From: an uncultured Pseudomonadota bacterium
GTDB taxonomy: Bacteria; Pseudomonadota; Gammaproteobacteria; Burkholderiales; Burkholderiaceae
NCBI GenBank assembly: GCA_946480245.1
Contig: CAMLIZ010000013.1
Coordinates: 1 to 45,871 of the forward strand
DNA: 45,871 bases
Direction: 5' to 3'
Shown: positions 1-7,910 of the stretch, piece after piece
How positions within the stretch are numbered: position 1 is the stretch's first letter
Layout: every line of letters begins with the position of its first letter
Program-made: the position numbers and the translations under genes
The notes under the pieces: model-generated
Database searches by the model: none
Told to the model about the DNA's origin: nothing
The model's input: the letters and a program-made list of their open reading frames with translations, nothing else

Positions 1-2
1 TC

Positions 3-18
3 GACCGACCGGTCGGTC
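3..18. promoter_or_regulatory. Perfect 16-bp palindrome, likely TetR-family operator of the paa operon
   Basis: The sequence gaccgaccggtcggtc is its own reverse complement and ends 26 bases before the paaG start. Perfect ACCGACCGGTCGGT-like dyads are typical operators of TetR-family repressors of acyl-CoA catabolic operons, and a TetR gene lies in the same operon at 2803-3405. Binding by that protein is an inference. The left context is cut by the window edge, so any -35/-10 elements cannot be judged. Confidence 0.6.
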
Positions 19-43
19 AATGAATCAAGCAGAGGAGCATCCG

Positions 44-847
44 ATGAGCGAACCCCTGGTGCGCGTGGAATCGAGTGGCGCGGTGCGCACGCTCACGCTG
101 AACCGCCCGCAGGCGCTGAACAGCTTCACCACCGAGATGCATGCGCAGCTGCGCGCGGCATTGGACGATGCGGCCGCCGACAGCGCCGTGCGCTGCGTGG
201 TGCTCACCGGCGCCGGCCGCGGCTTCTGCGCCGGCCAGGACCTGAGCGATCCGGCGATCGCACCCGACCTCACGCCGGGCGCCGAGCCCAAGGACATCGG
301 CGCGCTCATCGAAGCCTGCTACCGCCCGCTGGCCCTGCGCATTCGCTCCATGCCGGTGCCGGTGATTGCCGCGGTCAACGGCGTGGCCGCCGGTGCCGGC
401 GCCAACCTGGCGCTCGGCTGCGACATCGTGATCGCCGCGCGCTCGGCCAGCTTCATCCAGGCCTTCTCGAAGATCGGGCTGATCCCCGACTGCGGCGGCA
501 CCTGGCTGCTGCCGCGCCTGGTGGGCGGCGCCCGCGCGTTGGCGCTGGCGCTCACCGGCGACAAGCTCGGCGCCGATCAGGCCGAGCGCATCGGCCTGAT
601 CTGGCAGTGCGTGGAAGACGCGCTGCTGGCCGACACCGTGAACACGCTGGCCGCGCGCCTGGCTGCCATGCCGGTGCGGGCGCTGGTGGCCACGCGCCGC
701 GCGATGGATGCCGCCGGCGAGCTCACTTACGACCAGGCTCTGCAGCGCGAGGCGCAGGTGCAGGCCGAGCTCGGCCGCGCACACGACTACCTGGAGGGTG
801 CCGCCGCCTTCCTGCAAAAACGCCAACCCACCTTCAAGGACCGCTGA
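44..847 (+). CDS. paaG: 2-(1,2-epoxy-1,2-dihydrophenyl)acetyl-CoA isomerase (enoyl-CoA hydratase family)
   Basis: This 267-residue crotonase-fold enzyme converts ring-epoxidised phenylacetyl-CoA to its oxepin form in the aerobic cytosolic phenylacetate pathway, and PaaG also isomerises later pathway intermediates. Visible signatures are the N-terminal VRTLTLNRPQALNSF strand, the oxyanion segment GRGFCAGQDLS near residues 60-70, and NGVAAGAGANLALGCDIVIA near 110-130 followed by FSKIGLIPDCGGTWLLPRLVG. The PDCGG stretch carries the acidic catalytic position usual in PaaG. I chose the ATG at 44 because an AGAGGAG Shine-Dalgarno sequence precedes it by about 7 bases; the in-frame ATG at 20 abuts the palindrome and has none. 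The stop overlaps the paaH start (TGATG). Assignment as PaaG rather than another crotonase rests on the neighbouring paaH and paaI. Confidence 0.9.
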   Translation: MSEPLVRVESSGAVRTLTLNRPQALNSFTTEMHAQLRAALDDAAADSAVRCVVLTGAGRGFCAGQDLSDPAIAPDLTPGAEPKDIGALIEACYRPLALRIRSMPVPVIAAVNGVAAGAGANLALGCDIVIAARSASFIQAFSKIGLIPDCGGTWLLPRLVGGARALALALTGDKLGADQAERIGLIWQCVEDALLADTVNTLAARLAAMPVRALVATRRAMDAAGELTYDQALQREAQVQAELGRAHDYLEGAAAFLQKRQPTFKDR

Positions 848-2373
848 TGGAAGACCTTCCCCGTATCGACCTGCGCGTGGCCGTGGGCGTCATTGGCGCC
901 GGCAGCATGGGTGGCGGCATCGCGCAGGTGGCCGCGCAGGCCGGCCACGAGGTGCGGCTGTACGACGCGCAAGAGGGTGCGGCCGCCCGCGCCGTGGAGC
1001 GCATTGCGGCCGACCTGGCCGGTGCGGTGAAGCGCGGCCGCATGGACGAGGCACAACAGCGCGCCGTGCTGGAGCGCATCACCCTCGCCGAAACGCTGCA
1101 GGACCTGGAAGGTTGCGGCCTCGTGATGGAGGCCATCGTCGAGAGGCTGGAGCCCAAGCAGGCGCTGTTCCGCCAGCTCGAGGAGGTGCTGGACGAGACC
1201 GCGGTGCTGGCCACCAACACCTCGTCGATCAGCATCACCGCCATTGCGCAGGGCCTGGTGCATCCGCAGCGCGTGATCGGCTGGCACTTCTTCAACCCCG
1301 CGCCGCGCATGAAGCTGGTGGAGGTGGTGTGCGGGCTGGAGACCGACCGCTCGCTGGCGGCCGAGATGCATGCGCTGTCGCGCAGCTGGGGCAAGACGCC
1401 GGTGGACGCGCCCAATGCGCCGGGTTTCATCGTCAACCGCGTGGCGCGGCCGTACTACGCCGAAGGCCTGCGCCTGCTGGCCGAGCACGTGGCGCCGCTG
1501 GAAACCATCGACCGCCTGATGCGCGAGGCCGGCGGCTTTGCGCTCGGGCCCTTCGAGCTGATCGACCTGATCGGCGCCGAGGTGAACCTGTCGGTCACCG
1601 AGTCGGTGTGGGCCGCCACGCAATACGACAACCGCTATGCGCCGCACCTGATCCAGCAGGAGCTGGTGCGCGCCGGCCACTTCGGCCGCAAGAGCGGGCG
1701 CGGCTTCTACGACTACCGACCCACCGCGAGCAAGCCGCATGCGGTGGGCCTGGCGCCCGTGGGCGAGCCTCCGGCCTTCACCGTCGCGGCCGAGCTGCCG
1801 TTGCTCAAGCCGCTGGTCGACCGCCTGCACGCCGCCGGCGTGGCCGTGACCAGCGACGACGAGTTGCCCGCCGACACGCTGCGCTTCGGCCAGGTGCGCG
1901 TGGGCCTGACCGACGGCCGCACCGCCACCGAGCGCGCAGCGCGCGCCAACGGCCCGGTGCTGCTGCTCGACCTGGCGCGTGACTACGCCACCACCACGGT
2001 GGTGGGTGCGGCCGCCAGCGCCGGTGCCGATGCCTACTTGCCCGCGCTCGCCGCGGCACTGCAGCTGGCCGGCATCGAGTTGCTGCGGCTGAACGACATC
2101 GCCGGCCTGGTGCTGATGCGCATCGTGTGCGGCCTGGCCAACGAAGCGGCCGACGTCATGGCCTGGAGCGGCGCCGCCGCGCAGGACATCGACGTGGCCA
2201 TGGTGCTGGGCACCGCCTACCCGGTGGGCCCGCTGGCCTGGGCCGACGCCCTGGGCGCCTCGCGCGTGGTGCGTGTGCTGGAGCACCTGCACGCGCACTA
2301 CGGCGAAGCCCGCTATCGCCGCTCCCCGCGCCTGCTGCGCGCGCACTTTGCCAATGAGAGCCTGCATGCTTGA
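847..2373 (+). CDS. paaH: 3-hydroxyacyl-CoA dehydrogenase of phenylacetate degradation
   Basis: The protein has 508 residues, the usual length of PaaH, which oxidises 3-hydroxyadipyl-CoA with NAD+ after ring opening. The Rossmann motif GVIGAGSMGGGIAQ lies at residues 14-27. The family signature WHFFNPAPRMKLVEVV is near residue 145, with the catalytic histidine in the HFFNP segment. NAPGFIVNRVARPYYAEG and the first 3HCDH_C domain follow. A second C-terminal domain at about 400-500 (NDIAGLVLMRIVCGLANEAADVM) is the duplicated dimerisation domain expected in this subfamily. The gene starts inside the paaG stop codon and overlaps paaI by 8 bases, so the three are almost certainly cotranscribed. 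Confidence 0.92.
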   Translation: MEDLPRIDLRVAVGVIGAGSMGGGIAQVAAQAGHEVRLYDAQEGAAARAVERIAADLAGAVKRGRMDEAQQRAVLERITLAETLQDLEGCGLVMEAIVERLEPKQALFRQLEEVLDETAVLATNTSSISITAIAQGLVHPQRVIGWHFFNPAPRMKLVEVVCGLETDRSLAAEMHALSRSWGKTPVDAPNAPGFIVNRVARPYYAEGLRLLAEHVAPLETIDRLMREAGGFALGPFELIDLIGAEVNLSVTESVWAATQYDNRYAPHLIQQELVRAGHFGRKSGRGFYDYRPTASKPHAVGLAPVGEPPAFTVAAELPLLKPLVDRLHAAGVAVTSDDELPADTLRFGQVRVGLTDGRTATERAARANGPVLLLDLARDYATTTVVGAAASAGADAYLPALAAALQLAGIELLRLNDIAGLVLMRIVCGLANEAADVMAWSGAAAQDIDVAMVLGTAYPVGPLAWADALGASRVVRVLEHLHAHYGEARYRRSPRLLRAHFANESLHA

Positions 2374-2803
2374 TGCGCAGAAAACCGCCGAAGCCGTGCG
2401 CGACGGCATGTTCGCCGACGACCATGCCTCCAAGGCCCTCGGCATCGCGATCGACGCTGTCGCGCCCGGCCGCTGCACCGCCACCATGACCGTGCGGCGG
2501 GACATGCTCAACGGCTTCGGCATGTGCCACGGCGGACTCATCGCCACCCTGGCCGACTCCGCGTTCGCCTTCGCCTGCAACTCGTACAACGAGCTCACCG
2601 TGGCCTCGGGCTTCAGCATCGACATCGTGGCCCCCGCGCGCGAGGGCGACGTGCTCACCGCGCGCGCCGAAGAGGTGAACAAGGCCGGCCGCACCGGCAT
2701 CTACGACATCGAGGTGCGCAACCAGCGCGACGAGCGCATCGCGGTGTTCCGCGGCCGCTCGTACACGATGAAGGGCAAGCCTGCGGTGCCCGCGCGCGCC
2801 TGA
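2366..2803 (+). CDS. paaI: Hydroxyphenylacetyl-CoA thioesterase
   Basis: This 145-residue single hotdog-domain protein matches PaaI, which hydrolyses dead-end ring-hydroxylated phenylacetyl-CoA species and frees trapped CoA. The signature runs from residue 44: DMLNGFGMCHGGLIATLADSAFAFACNS, containing the HGG motif and the Asp of LADSAFA that acts as catalytic carboxylate in the family. The start ATG at 2366 overlaps the end of paaH by 8 bases; an in-frame ATG at 2354 would add four residues and cannot be excluded. The stop TGA shares a base with the ATG of the downstream TetR gene. paaK, which often follows paaI, is absent at this position. Confidence 0.92.
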   Translation: MLDAQKTAEAVRDGMFADDHASKALGIAIDAVAPGRCTATMTVRRDMLNGFGMCHGGLIATLADSAFAFACNSYNELTVASGFSIDIVAPAREGDVLTARAEEVNKAGRTGIYDIEVRNQRDERIAVFRGRSYTMKGKPAVPARA

Positions 2804-3405
2804 TGGCCCGCACAAGGAGCGCCCAGCACGACGACCAGCGTGCCGTGATCCTGGCGCGCGCCGCGGCGCTGTTTGCCCGCAAGGGCTACACCGCCACCAC
2901 GATGAACGAGGTGGCCGCGGCCTGCGAGGTGTCCAAGGCCACGCTGTACCACTACGTGGCCGACAAGCACGCGCTGCTGGCGCAGATCGCGCTGGCGCAC
3001 GTGCAGCGGCTGCAGGCGCTGGTGGCCGGCGTGCAGCGCGAAGGGCTGGCGCCCGAGCCCCAGCTGCGCCTGCTGATCCAGCGCTTCGTGCAGGCCTATG
3101 CCGACGCGCGCGACGAGCACCGCGTGCTCACCGAAGACATGAAGTTCCTGCGTGAGCAAGACCGCGCGCAGGTGCAGCAGGGCCAGCGCGCCGTGGTGCA
3201 GGCCTTTGCGCAGGCGGTGGCCGCCGCCCGCCCGGGGCTGGACGCCGCGCACCTGCACACGCCGCTGGCGATGCTGCTGTTCGGCATGATCAACTGGACC
3301 TTCACGTGGATGAAGCCGGGCGGCACCCTCACGCATGCCACGCTGGCGCCGATCGTGGCAGACCTGTTCTGCGGCGGGCTGGGCGCGGTGGCGCTGCCGG
3401 CATGA
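2803..3405 (+). CDS. TetR/AcrR-family regulator, candidate PaaR-type repressor
   Basis: The 200-residue protein has a TetR DNA-binding domain at residues 10-60: an [23 protein letters not shown] helix-turn-helix followed by [16 protein letters not shown], the conserved recognition helix and TLY-YV-K-L motif. The C-terminal half is a helical ligand-binding region that ends with a conserved-looking segment [12 protein letters not shown], common in TetR regulators of acyl-CoA catabolism. It is overlapped by paaI upstream and by the FAD oxidoreductase downstream. Its place inside the paa operon and the perfect palindrome ahead of paaG suggest it represses this operon and is relieved by phenylacetyl-CoA. 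Target and inducer are inferred. Confidence 0.85.
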   Translation: MARTRSAQHDDQRAVILARAAALFARKGYTATTMNEVAAACEVSKATLYHYVADKHALLAQIALAHVQRLQALVAGVQREGLAPEPQLRLLIQRFVQAYADARDEHRVLTEDMKFLREQDRAQVQQGQRAVVQAFAQAVAAARPGLDAAHLHTPLAMLLFGMINWTFTWMKPGGTLTHATLAPIVADLFCGGLGAVALPA

Positions 3406-4529
3406 GCATGGAGCACATCGACGCGGTGGTCATCGGCGCCGGCGTCGTCGGCCTGGCCGTGGCGCGCAGCCTGGCGCGCGCGGGGCGCGAGGTGGTGGTG
3501 CTGGAGGCGGCCCGCGCCATCGGCACCGGCGTGAGCTCGCGCAACAGCGAGGTGATCCACGGCGGCTTGTACTACCCCACCGGCTCGCTGAAGGCGCGCC
3601 TGTGCGTGCAGGGCCGCGACGCGCTGTATGCGTTCTGCGCCGAGCGCGGCGTGGCGCACCGTCGCTGCGGCAAGCTGATCGTGGCCACGCACGAGGGGCA
3701 GGTGGCGGGCCTGCGCGCGCTGCAGGCGCAGGCGCAAGCCAACGGCGTGCACGTGCAATGGCTGAGCGCCGGCGAGGCGAGGGCGCTGGAGCCCGCGCTG
3801 CACTGCGTGGCCGCGCTGCTGTCGCCGGCCACCGGCATCATCGACAGCCACGGCCTGATGCTCGCGCTGCAGGGCGACGCGGAATCGCATGGCGCGATGC
3901 TCGCGTTCGACAGCCCGGTGCACGCCGGCCGCGTCACCAATGCCGGCATCGAGCTCGACGTGGGTGGCGCCGCACCCATGACGGTGCTGGCGCGCACGGT
4001 GGTCAACAGCGCCGGCCTGCACGCGCCGCAGGTGGCGATGCAGCTGCACGGCCTGGACCGGCGCCACGTACCGACGCCGCACTACAGCAAGGGCAGCTAC
4101 TTCTCCCTGGCCGGCAAGGCGCCGTTCTCGCGCCTCGTCTATCCGATGCACGAAGGCGCGTGGCTGGGCGTGCACCTCACGCTCGACCTTGCCGGCCAGG
4201 CCCGCTTCGGCCCCGACGCGCAATGGCTGCCCGAGGGCACGCAGCCGCAGCAGATCGACTACCGCGTCGATCCGCAGCGCGGCGAGGTGTTCTACGAAGC
4301 CGTGCGCCGCTACTGGCCGGCGCTGCCCGATGGCGCGCTGCAGCCCGCCTACGCCGGCGTGCGCCCCAAGATTCACGGCCCGGGCGAGCCGGCACCGGAT
4401 TTCGTGATCCAGGGCCCGCCCGAGCACGGCGTGCCGGGGCTGGCGAACCTGTTCGGCATCGAGTCGCCCGGGCTCACCGCAAGCCTGGCGATCGGCGAGT
4501 TTGTCGCCGCACGGCTTCAGGCCGGCTGA
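3402..4529 (+). CDS. FAD-dependent oxidoreductase, L-2-hydroxyglutarate oxidase-like (DAO family)
   Basis: The 375-residue protein starts with a dinucleotide-binding motif, [27 protein letters not shown] (residues 8-34). This is followed by [27 protein letters not shown], which is characteristic of the LhgO/L2HGDH branch of the D-amino-acid-oxidase fold. A mid-protein [12 protein letters not shown] and a C-terminal [14 protein letters not shown] complete the FAD site. LhgO oxidises L-2-hydroxyglutarate to 2-oxoglutarate. Many Burkholderiales paralogues are annotated only as NAD(P)/FAD-dependent oxidoreductases, so the substrate here is unknown. It begins inside the TetR gene stop codon, making it the last gene of the paa transcription unit. 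Its 3' end runs 13 bases into the convergent glycosyltransferase. Confidence 0.8.
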   Translation: MSMEHIDAVVIGAGVVGLAVARSLARAGREVVVLEAARAIGTGVSSRNSEVIHGGLYYPTGSLKARLCVQGRDALYAFCAERGVAHRRCGKLIVATHEGQVAGLRALQAQAQANGVHVQWLSAGEARALEPALHCVAALLSPATGIIDSHGLMLALQGDAESHGAMLAFDSPVHAGRVTNAGIELDVGGAAPMTVLARTVVNSAGLHAPQVAMQLHGLDRRHVPTPHYSKGSYFSLAGKAPFSRLVYPMHEGAWLGVHLTLDLAGQARFGPDAQWLPEGTQPQQIDYRVDPQRGEVFYEAVRRYWPALPDGALQPAYAGVRPKIHGPGEPAPDFVIQGPPEHGVPGLANLFGIESPGLTASLAIGEFVAARLQAG

Positions 4530-5791
4530 GTCTCGCGCATCGCCATCGGTGCCGGCCGCAATGCCAGCACCGCGTCGCAGGCGCGCGCGATTGCGTCGCC
4601 GTCGGCACGGCACCGTGCGGCCATTTGGGTGCATCGCGCCTTCAGCGCGGAGTCGTGGGCAAGTGCGTCCAGCGCGTTGGCCACGGCCGGCGCCCGGTAG
4701 GCGCCCACCAGCAGGCGCCGGCCCACGCCCAGCTGCTGCACGTGATGCGCGTTGTCGAACTGGTCGTAGCCCATCGGCCGCACCAGCTGGGGCACACCGG
4801 CGCGCAGGGCCTGGCTGGTGGTGCCGATGCCGCCGTGGTGCACGAACGCCGCCAGCTGCGGCAGCAGCGCGCTGAAGGGGGCGTAAGGCACATGCATCAC
4901 CCCCGGCGGCAGCCGCGCCGGCAGTTGCGCTGCAGTCTTGGTGATCAGCAGCCCGCGCCGCCCGCTCATCGCGCAGGCCTTCGCCGAGGCGGCGAAGAAG
5001 GCGTGCGACGTGGCATTGGCCGTGCCGGCGGTGAAGCCCACCGGCGGCGCACCCTCGCGCAGAAAGGCCTGCAACGCTGCGGGCAGAGGCTGCACGTCAC
5101 CATGGTCGTACAGCGGAAAGCCGGTGAGCTGCACGCCCGCCGGCCAATCCGGCTGCGGCGGCGCGAACCATGCCGGAAACATGGCCAGCGTGGCGTCGGC
5201 CTGGTGCATCCAGGCGTCGCACACGCGCTGCACGGGCGGCAGGCCGAGCGTGGCGCGATAGGCATTGAACGGACGCGTGAAGAGGCGGTCCAGCACCAGC
5301 CGGTCCATCAGCCACCACAGCCCGCGCTGCAATGGCAGGGGCAGGCGGTCAAGTGCGCCATACGGCCCCAGGCGCGGCGCGCGGTGCAGCGATCGGAACA
5401 CCGCGGGCGCCAGGTGCACGGTGGCCGCCGGCACGCCCAGCGCATCTTTCAGCAGGCGGGTGGCAAACGCGAAGGTGCTGCCCACCGCCAACGTGCGGCC
5501 GGGTTCCACCTGCGCACGCATCGCCTCGAACGCCTGCGGCAGGTTGCGCATGAAGGCGTCGCCGATCAGGTTCCAGCCCGCGCGGCTGTGCGTGATGTGC
5601 GGGTGGTTCAGCAGCGCCTCGGTTTCCTGCCGCGTGCCCACCGCGGTGAAGGGCAGCCCGCCGGCAAACGCCTCGTAGAACGGGTTGGCGAACAGCCGCA
5701 CCTCATGGCCGCGCTCGCGCAATGCACGCCCGAGCGCGACGAAGGGCAGCGTGTCGCCCAGGCTGCCGGCGGCAGCGATGAGGATCTTCAA
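4517..5791 (-). CDS. GT1-family glycosyltransferase (UGT/rhamnosyltransferase type)
   Basis: The 424-residue protein begins [31 protein letters not shown], the N-terminal GT-B domain of the UDP/dTDP-sugar glycosyltransferases that act on lipids, sterols or natural products. The C-terminal donor-binding motif is [31 protein letters not shown], very close to the GT1 signature. The acceptor cannot be told from sequence. I chose the TTG at 5791 because GGAG lies 6 bases upstream and the family N-terminus starts exactly there; the frame is open for another 68 codons but that part lacks family character. It is divergent from greB with about 110 bases between them, and convergent with the paa operon, overlapping it by 13 bases. 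Confidence 0.83.
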   Translation of the reverse strand: MKILIAAAGSLGDTLPFVALGRALRERGHEVRLFANPFYEAFAGGLPFTAVGTRQETEALLNHPHITHSRAGWNLIGDAFMRNLPQAFEAMRAQVEPGRTLAVGSTFAFATRLLKDALGVPAATVHLAPAVFRSLHRAPRLGPYGALDRLPLPLQRGLWWLMDRLVLDRLFTRPFNAYRATLGLPPVQRVCDAWMHQADATLAMFPAWFAPPQPDWPAGVQLTGFPLYDHGDVQPLPAALQAFLREGAPPVGFTAGTANATSHAFFAASAKACAMSGRRGLLITKTAAQLPARLPPGVMHVPYAPFSALLPQLAAFVHHGGIGTTSQALRAGVPQLVRPMGYDQFDNAHHVQQLGVGRRLLVGAYRAPAVANALDALAHDSALKARCTQMAARCRADGDAIARACDAVLALRPAPMAMRETQPA

Positions 5792-5903
5792 GGAGGGCTC
5801 CGTCCCGTACGCGTTGAACCTCGCGAGCCTACCTCGGGTCGGCGTCTGTCCCGCGCCGCGGCGATATTCCACGCCCGCGGGGTGCTGAGTACCATGCAGC
5901 CCC

Positions 5904-6473
5904 ATGAACAAGGCCTTTACGAAGGAGCCCGAGGGCGACACCGGCGACGATGACGACGATGGCCCGGGCCTGCCCGCGCTGCCCAAGGGCAGCAAGAACT
6001 ACATCACCCCGCAGGGCTACCAGCGCCTGCGCGCGGAGCTGCTGCAGCTGATCGACGACGAGCGGCCCAAGATGGTGGAGGTGGTGTCCTGGGCCGCCAA
6101 GAACGGCGACCGCTCCGAGAACGGCGACTACCTCTACGGCAAGAAGCGTCTGCGCGAGATCGACCGGCGCATTCGCTTTCTCACCAAGCGGCTCGACATC
6201 GCCGAGGTGGCCGACCCCTCTGCGCACCACGGCAGCGACCAGATCTTCTTCGGCGCGACCGTCACCTACGCCAACAGCCGCGGCGAGGAACGCACCATCA
6301 CCATCAAGGGCGTGGACGAGGCCGACGCGCTGCAAGGCGAGGTGAGCTGGGTGGCGCCAATCGCGCGTGCGCTGCTGAAGGCGCATGAAGGCGACGAGGT
6401 AAAGCTGGCCACGCCCGGTGGCCTCGAAACCATCGAGGTGCTGCAGGTGCAGTACCCGGCCCCGCAAGCATGA
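5904..6473 (+). CDS. greB: Transcription elongation factor GreB
   Basis: The 189-residue protein binds the RNA polymerase secondary channel and stimulates cleavage of backtracked RNA. The GreA/B coiled-coil domain starts at about residue 33 (NYITPQGYQRLRAELLQLIDDERPKMVEVVSWAAKNGDRSENGDYLYGKKRLREID). It includes the acidic hairpin tip residues in GDRSENGDY. An FKBP-like C-terminal domain follows (FFGATVTYANSRGEERTITIKGVDEAD). The GDRSENADY-like tip with YGKKRLREIDRR is typical of GreB rather than GreA. An unusual Asp-rich N-terminal extension (residues 8-22) precedes the core. The stop overlaps the start of the Crp/Fnr gene, so the two are likely cotranscribed. Confidence 0.93.
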   Translation: MNKAFTKEPEGDTGDDDDDGPGLPALPKGSKNYITPQGYQRLRAELLQLIDDERPKMVEVVSWAAKNGDRSENGDYLYGKKRLREIDRRIRFLTKRLDIAEVADPSAHHGSDQIFFGATVTYANSRGEERTITIKGVDEADALQGEVSWVAPIARALLKAHEGDEVKLATPGGLETIEVLQVQYPAPQA

Positions 6474-7129
6474 GCCCGCCCCCGATGAACCAAGACGCCC
6501 ACCGCTCCGACCTGCTGCCCGCTCCGCTGATGGAGGCCATTGCCCAGCGCGGCAACGTGCGCAGCTACCAGCCCAACACCATCCTGATCACCGAAGGCGA
6601 CACCACCGAGAGCCTGTACATCGTGCTGGCGGGCCGCGTGCGCGCGTTTGCCGCCGGCGAGAAGGGCCGCGAGGTGGTGCTGCACGAGCTGGGGCCGGGC
6701 GAATACTTCGGTGAGCTGTCGCTCGATGGCGAGCCGCGCTCGGTGTCGGTGAAGACGCTGGAGGCCACCACCTGCTGCGTGGTGCAGGGTGCCGAGCTGC
6801 GCCAGTTTCTGGCGCAGCACCCCGACTTTGCGCTGCACCTCACCAACAAGCTGATCCGCATGGTGCGGCGCCTCACCGAGCAGGTGAAGAGCCTGGCGCT
6901 GCAGGACGTGTACGGCCGCGTGGTGCGCGTGCTGATGGAGCTGTCGGAGCCCGACGGCGAGCAGCGCGTGGTGCGCAGCCGCCTCACGCAGCAGGACATC
7001 GCCGACCGCGTGGGCTCGTCACGCGAGATGGTCAACCGCATCATGAAGGAGCTCACCGTGGGCGGCTACGTGGCGGTGCGTGCCGACAAGCAGATGGCCA
7101 TCGTGAAGAAGCTGCCCCACGCCTGGTAG
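6470..7129 (+). CDS. Crp/Fnr-family transcriptional regulator
   Basis: The 219-residue protein has an N-terminal cyclic-nucleotide-binding-like beta barrel (ITEGDTTESLYIVLAGRVRAF, then GPGEYFGELSLDGEPRSVSV). A dimerisation helix and a C-terminal winged helix follow, with recognition region LTQQDIADRVGSSREMVNRIMKELTVGGYV. The phosphate-binding cassette FGELSLDGEPRSVSV resembles the cAMP-binding FGELxLxxxxxRSA motif, so a nucleotide ligand is plausible. I see no cysteine cluster at the N-terminus for an Fnr-type iron-sulphur cluster. The first ATG overlaps the greB stop codon; an alternative ATG at 6485 would shorten it by five residues. The regulon is unknown. Confidence 0.9.
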   Translation: MSPPPMNQDAHRSDLLPAPLMEAIAQRGNVRSYQPNTILITEGDTTESLYIVLAGRVRAFAAGEKGREVVLHELGPGEYFGELSLDGEPRSVSVKTLEATTCCVVQGAELRQFLAQHPDFALHLTNKLIRMVRRLTEQVKSLALQDVYGRVVRVLMELSEPDGEQRVVRSRLTQQDIADRVGSSREMVNRIMKELTVGGYVAVRADKQMAIVKKLPHAW

Positions 7130-7140
7130 CGGCAGCGCGC

Positions 7141-7821
7141 TCAAGCCAGCAGCCAGCCCGCCGCCGGCGCCTCCTCACGCAGCCCGGCATCCAGCTGCAC
7201 CGACTGCACCTGCCCCAGCCGCGCACCGGTGCGCTCGGCCAAGGTGCAGGCCAGTGCCGCGCGCCGCGCCGGATCCAGCCGCACGCACAGCCGGTGCAGG
7301 CGGGCCTGCACCAGGTGCGGCCGCGCCAGCCAGCGCCACGACGGCGGCGGCAGCGTCACCGCATGCACCTGTGCGCTGGGCGGCGCCGCACCGTCGGACT
7401 GCAGCGTGGCCACCAACGCCACCAGCACCTGCTCGCTGCTGGCGGCCAGGCTGGCCTGCCACCATGCGTCGAGCAACTGGGCCGCGCGCTCCGGCAGCGC
7501 CAGGCCTCCGCGCCGATCCAACAGCACGGCCAGCGTGCCATCCAGTTGCAGCAGGGGCGCCAGCTGCGGCAGCGCCACCATCTGGTGCGACGACGACTCC
7601 ACCATCCAGCCCGCCTCCGGCAGCACCTGCGGCAGCGCGCGCCACATCGGCTCGTTGTGCAGCGCCACGTGCTCGGCCGCCAGCAACCCCGCCTCCGCCC
7701 ACGCCCGCAAGCCGCTGGCCGTGCGCTGCGGCACCAGCGTGAGCAGCGCGTCGATCGTCATCAATTCCATCGATCTGGAGTTTGCGCAAGCCGCTGCACA
7801 CGCCCCAGTGATGGCCGTCAC
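7141..7821 (-). CDS. Hypothetical protein, no recognised family
   Basis: An open frame of up to 226 codons with strong G/C third-position bias, rich in Leu and Ala. I recognise no domain, catalytic motif, signal peptide or membrane helix. A start at the internal ATG at 7770 (MELMTIDALLTLVPQRTASGLRAW) looks more natural than the first one, because the preceding stretch (TGACAAACANS) is low-complexity and neither site has a clear Shine-Dalgarno sequence. It is convergent with the Crp/Fnr gene (11 bases apart) and divergent from the flavin oxidase. It could be a helical cytosolic protein or, less likely, a spurious frame in GC-rich DNA. Confidence 0.55.
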   Translation of the reverse strand: MTAITGACAAACANSRSMELMTIDALLTLVPQRTASGLRAWAEAGLLAAEHVALHNEPMWRALPQVLPEAGWMVESSSHQMVALPQLAPLLQLDGTLAVLLDRRGGLALPERAAQLLDAWWQASLAASSEQVLVALVATLQSDGAAPPSAQVHAVTLPPPSWRWLARPHLVQARLHRLCVRLDPARRAALACTLAERTGARLGQVQSVQLDAGLREEAPAAGWLLA

Positions 7822-7910
7822 CGCGGCCGAGTGAACTCCGTCACACGGCCCGCAAGCGCTGCAGACCGCGTGCTAAGGTGCGCCGCAACAACGAGGGTCG
7901 AGGGGAACGC

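Noticed and set aside
20..44. Upstream ATG of paaG at position 20
   Set aside because: No Shine-Dalgarno sequence, and it adjoins the palindrome; the ATG at 44 has AGAGGAG at the right distance.
3335..5953. An 872-codon plus-strand frame across the FAD oxidoreductase and antisense to the glycosyltransferase
   Set aside because: No domains, extreme Arg/Ala/His composition, and it contradicts two well-supported genes.
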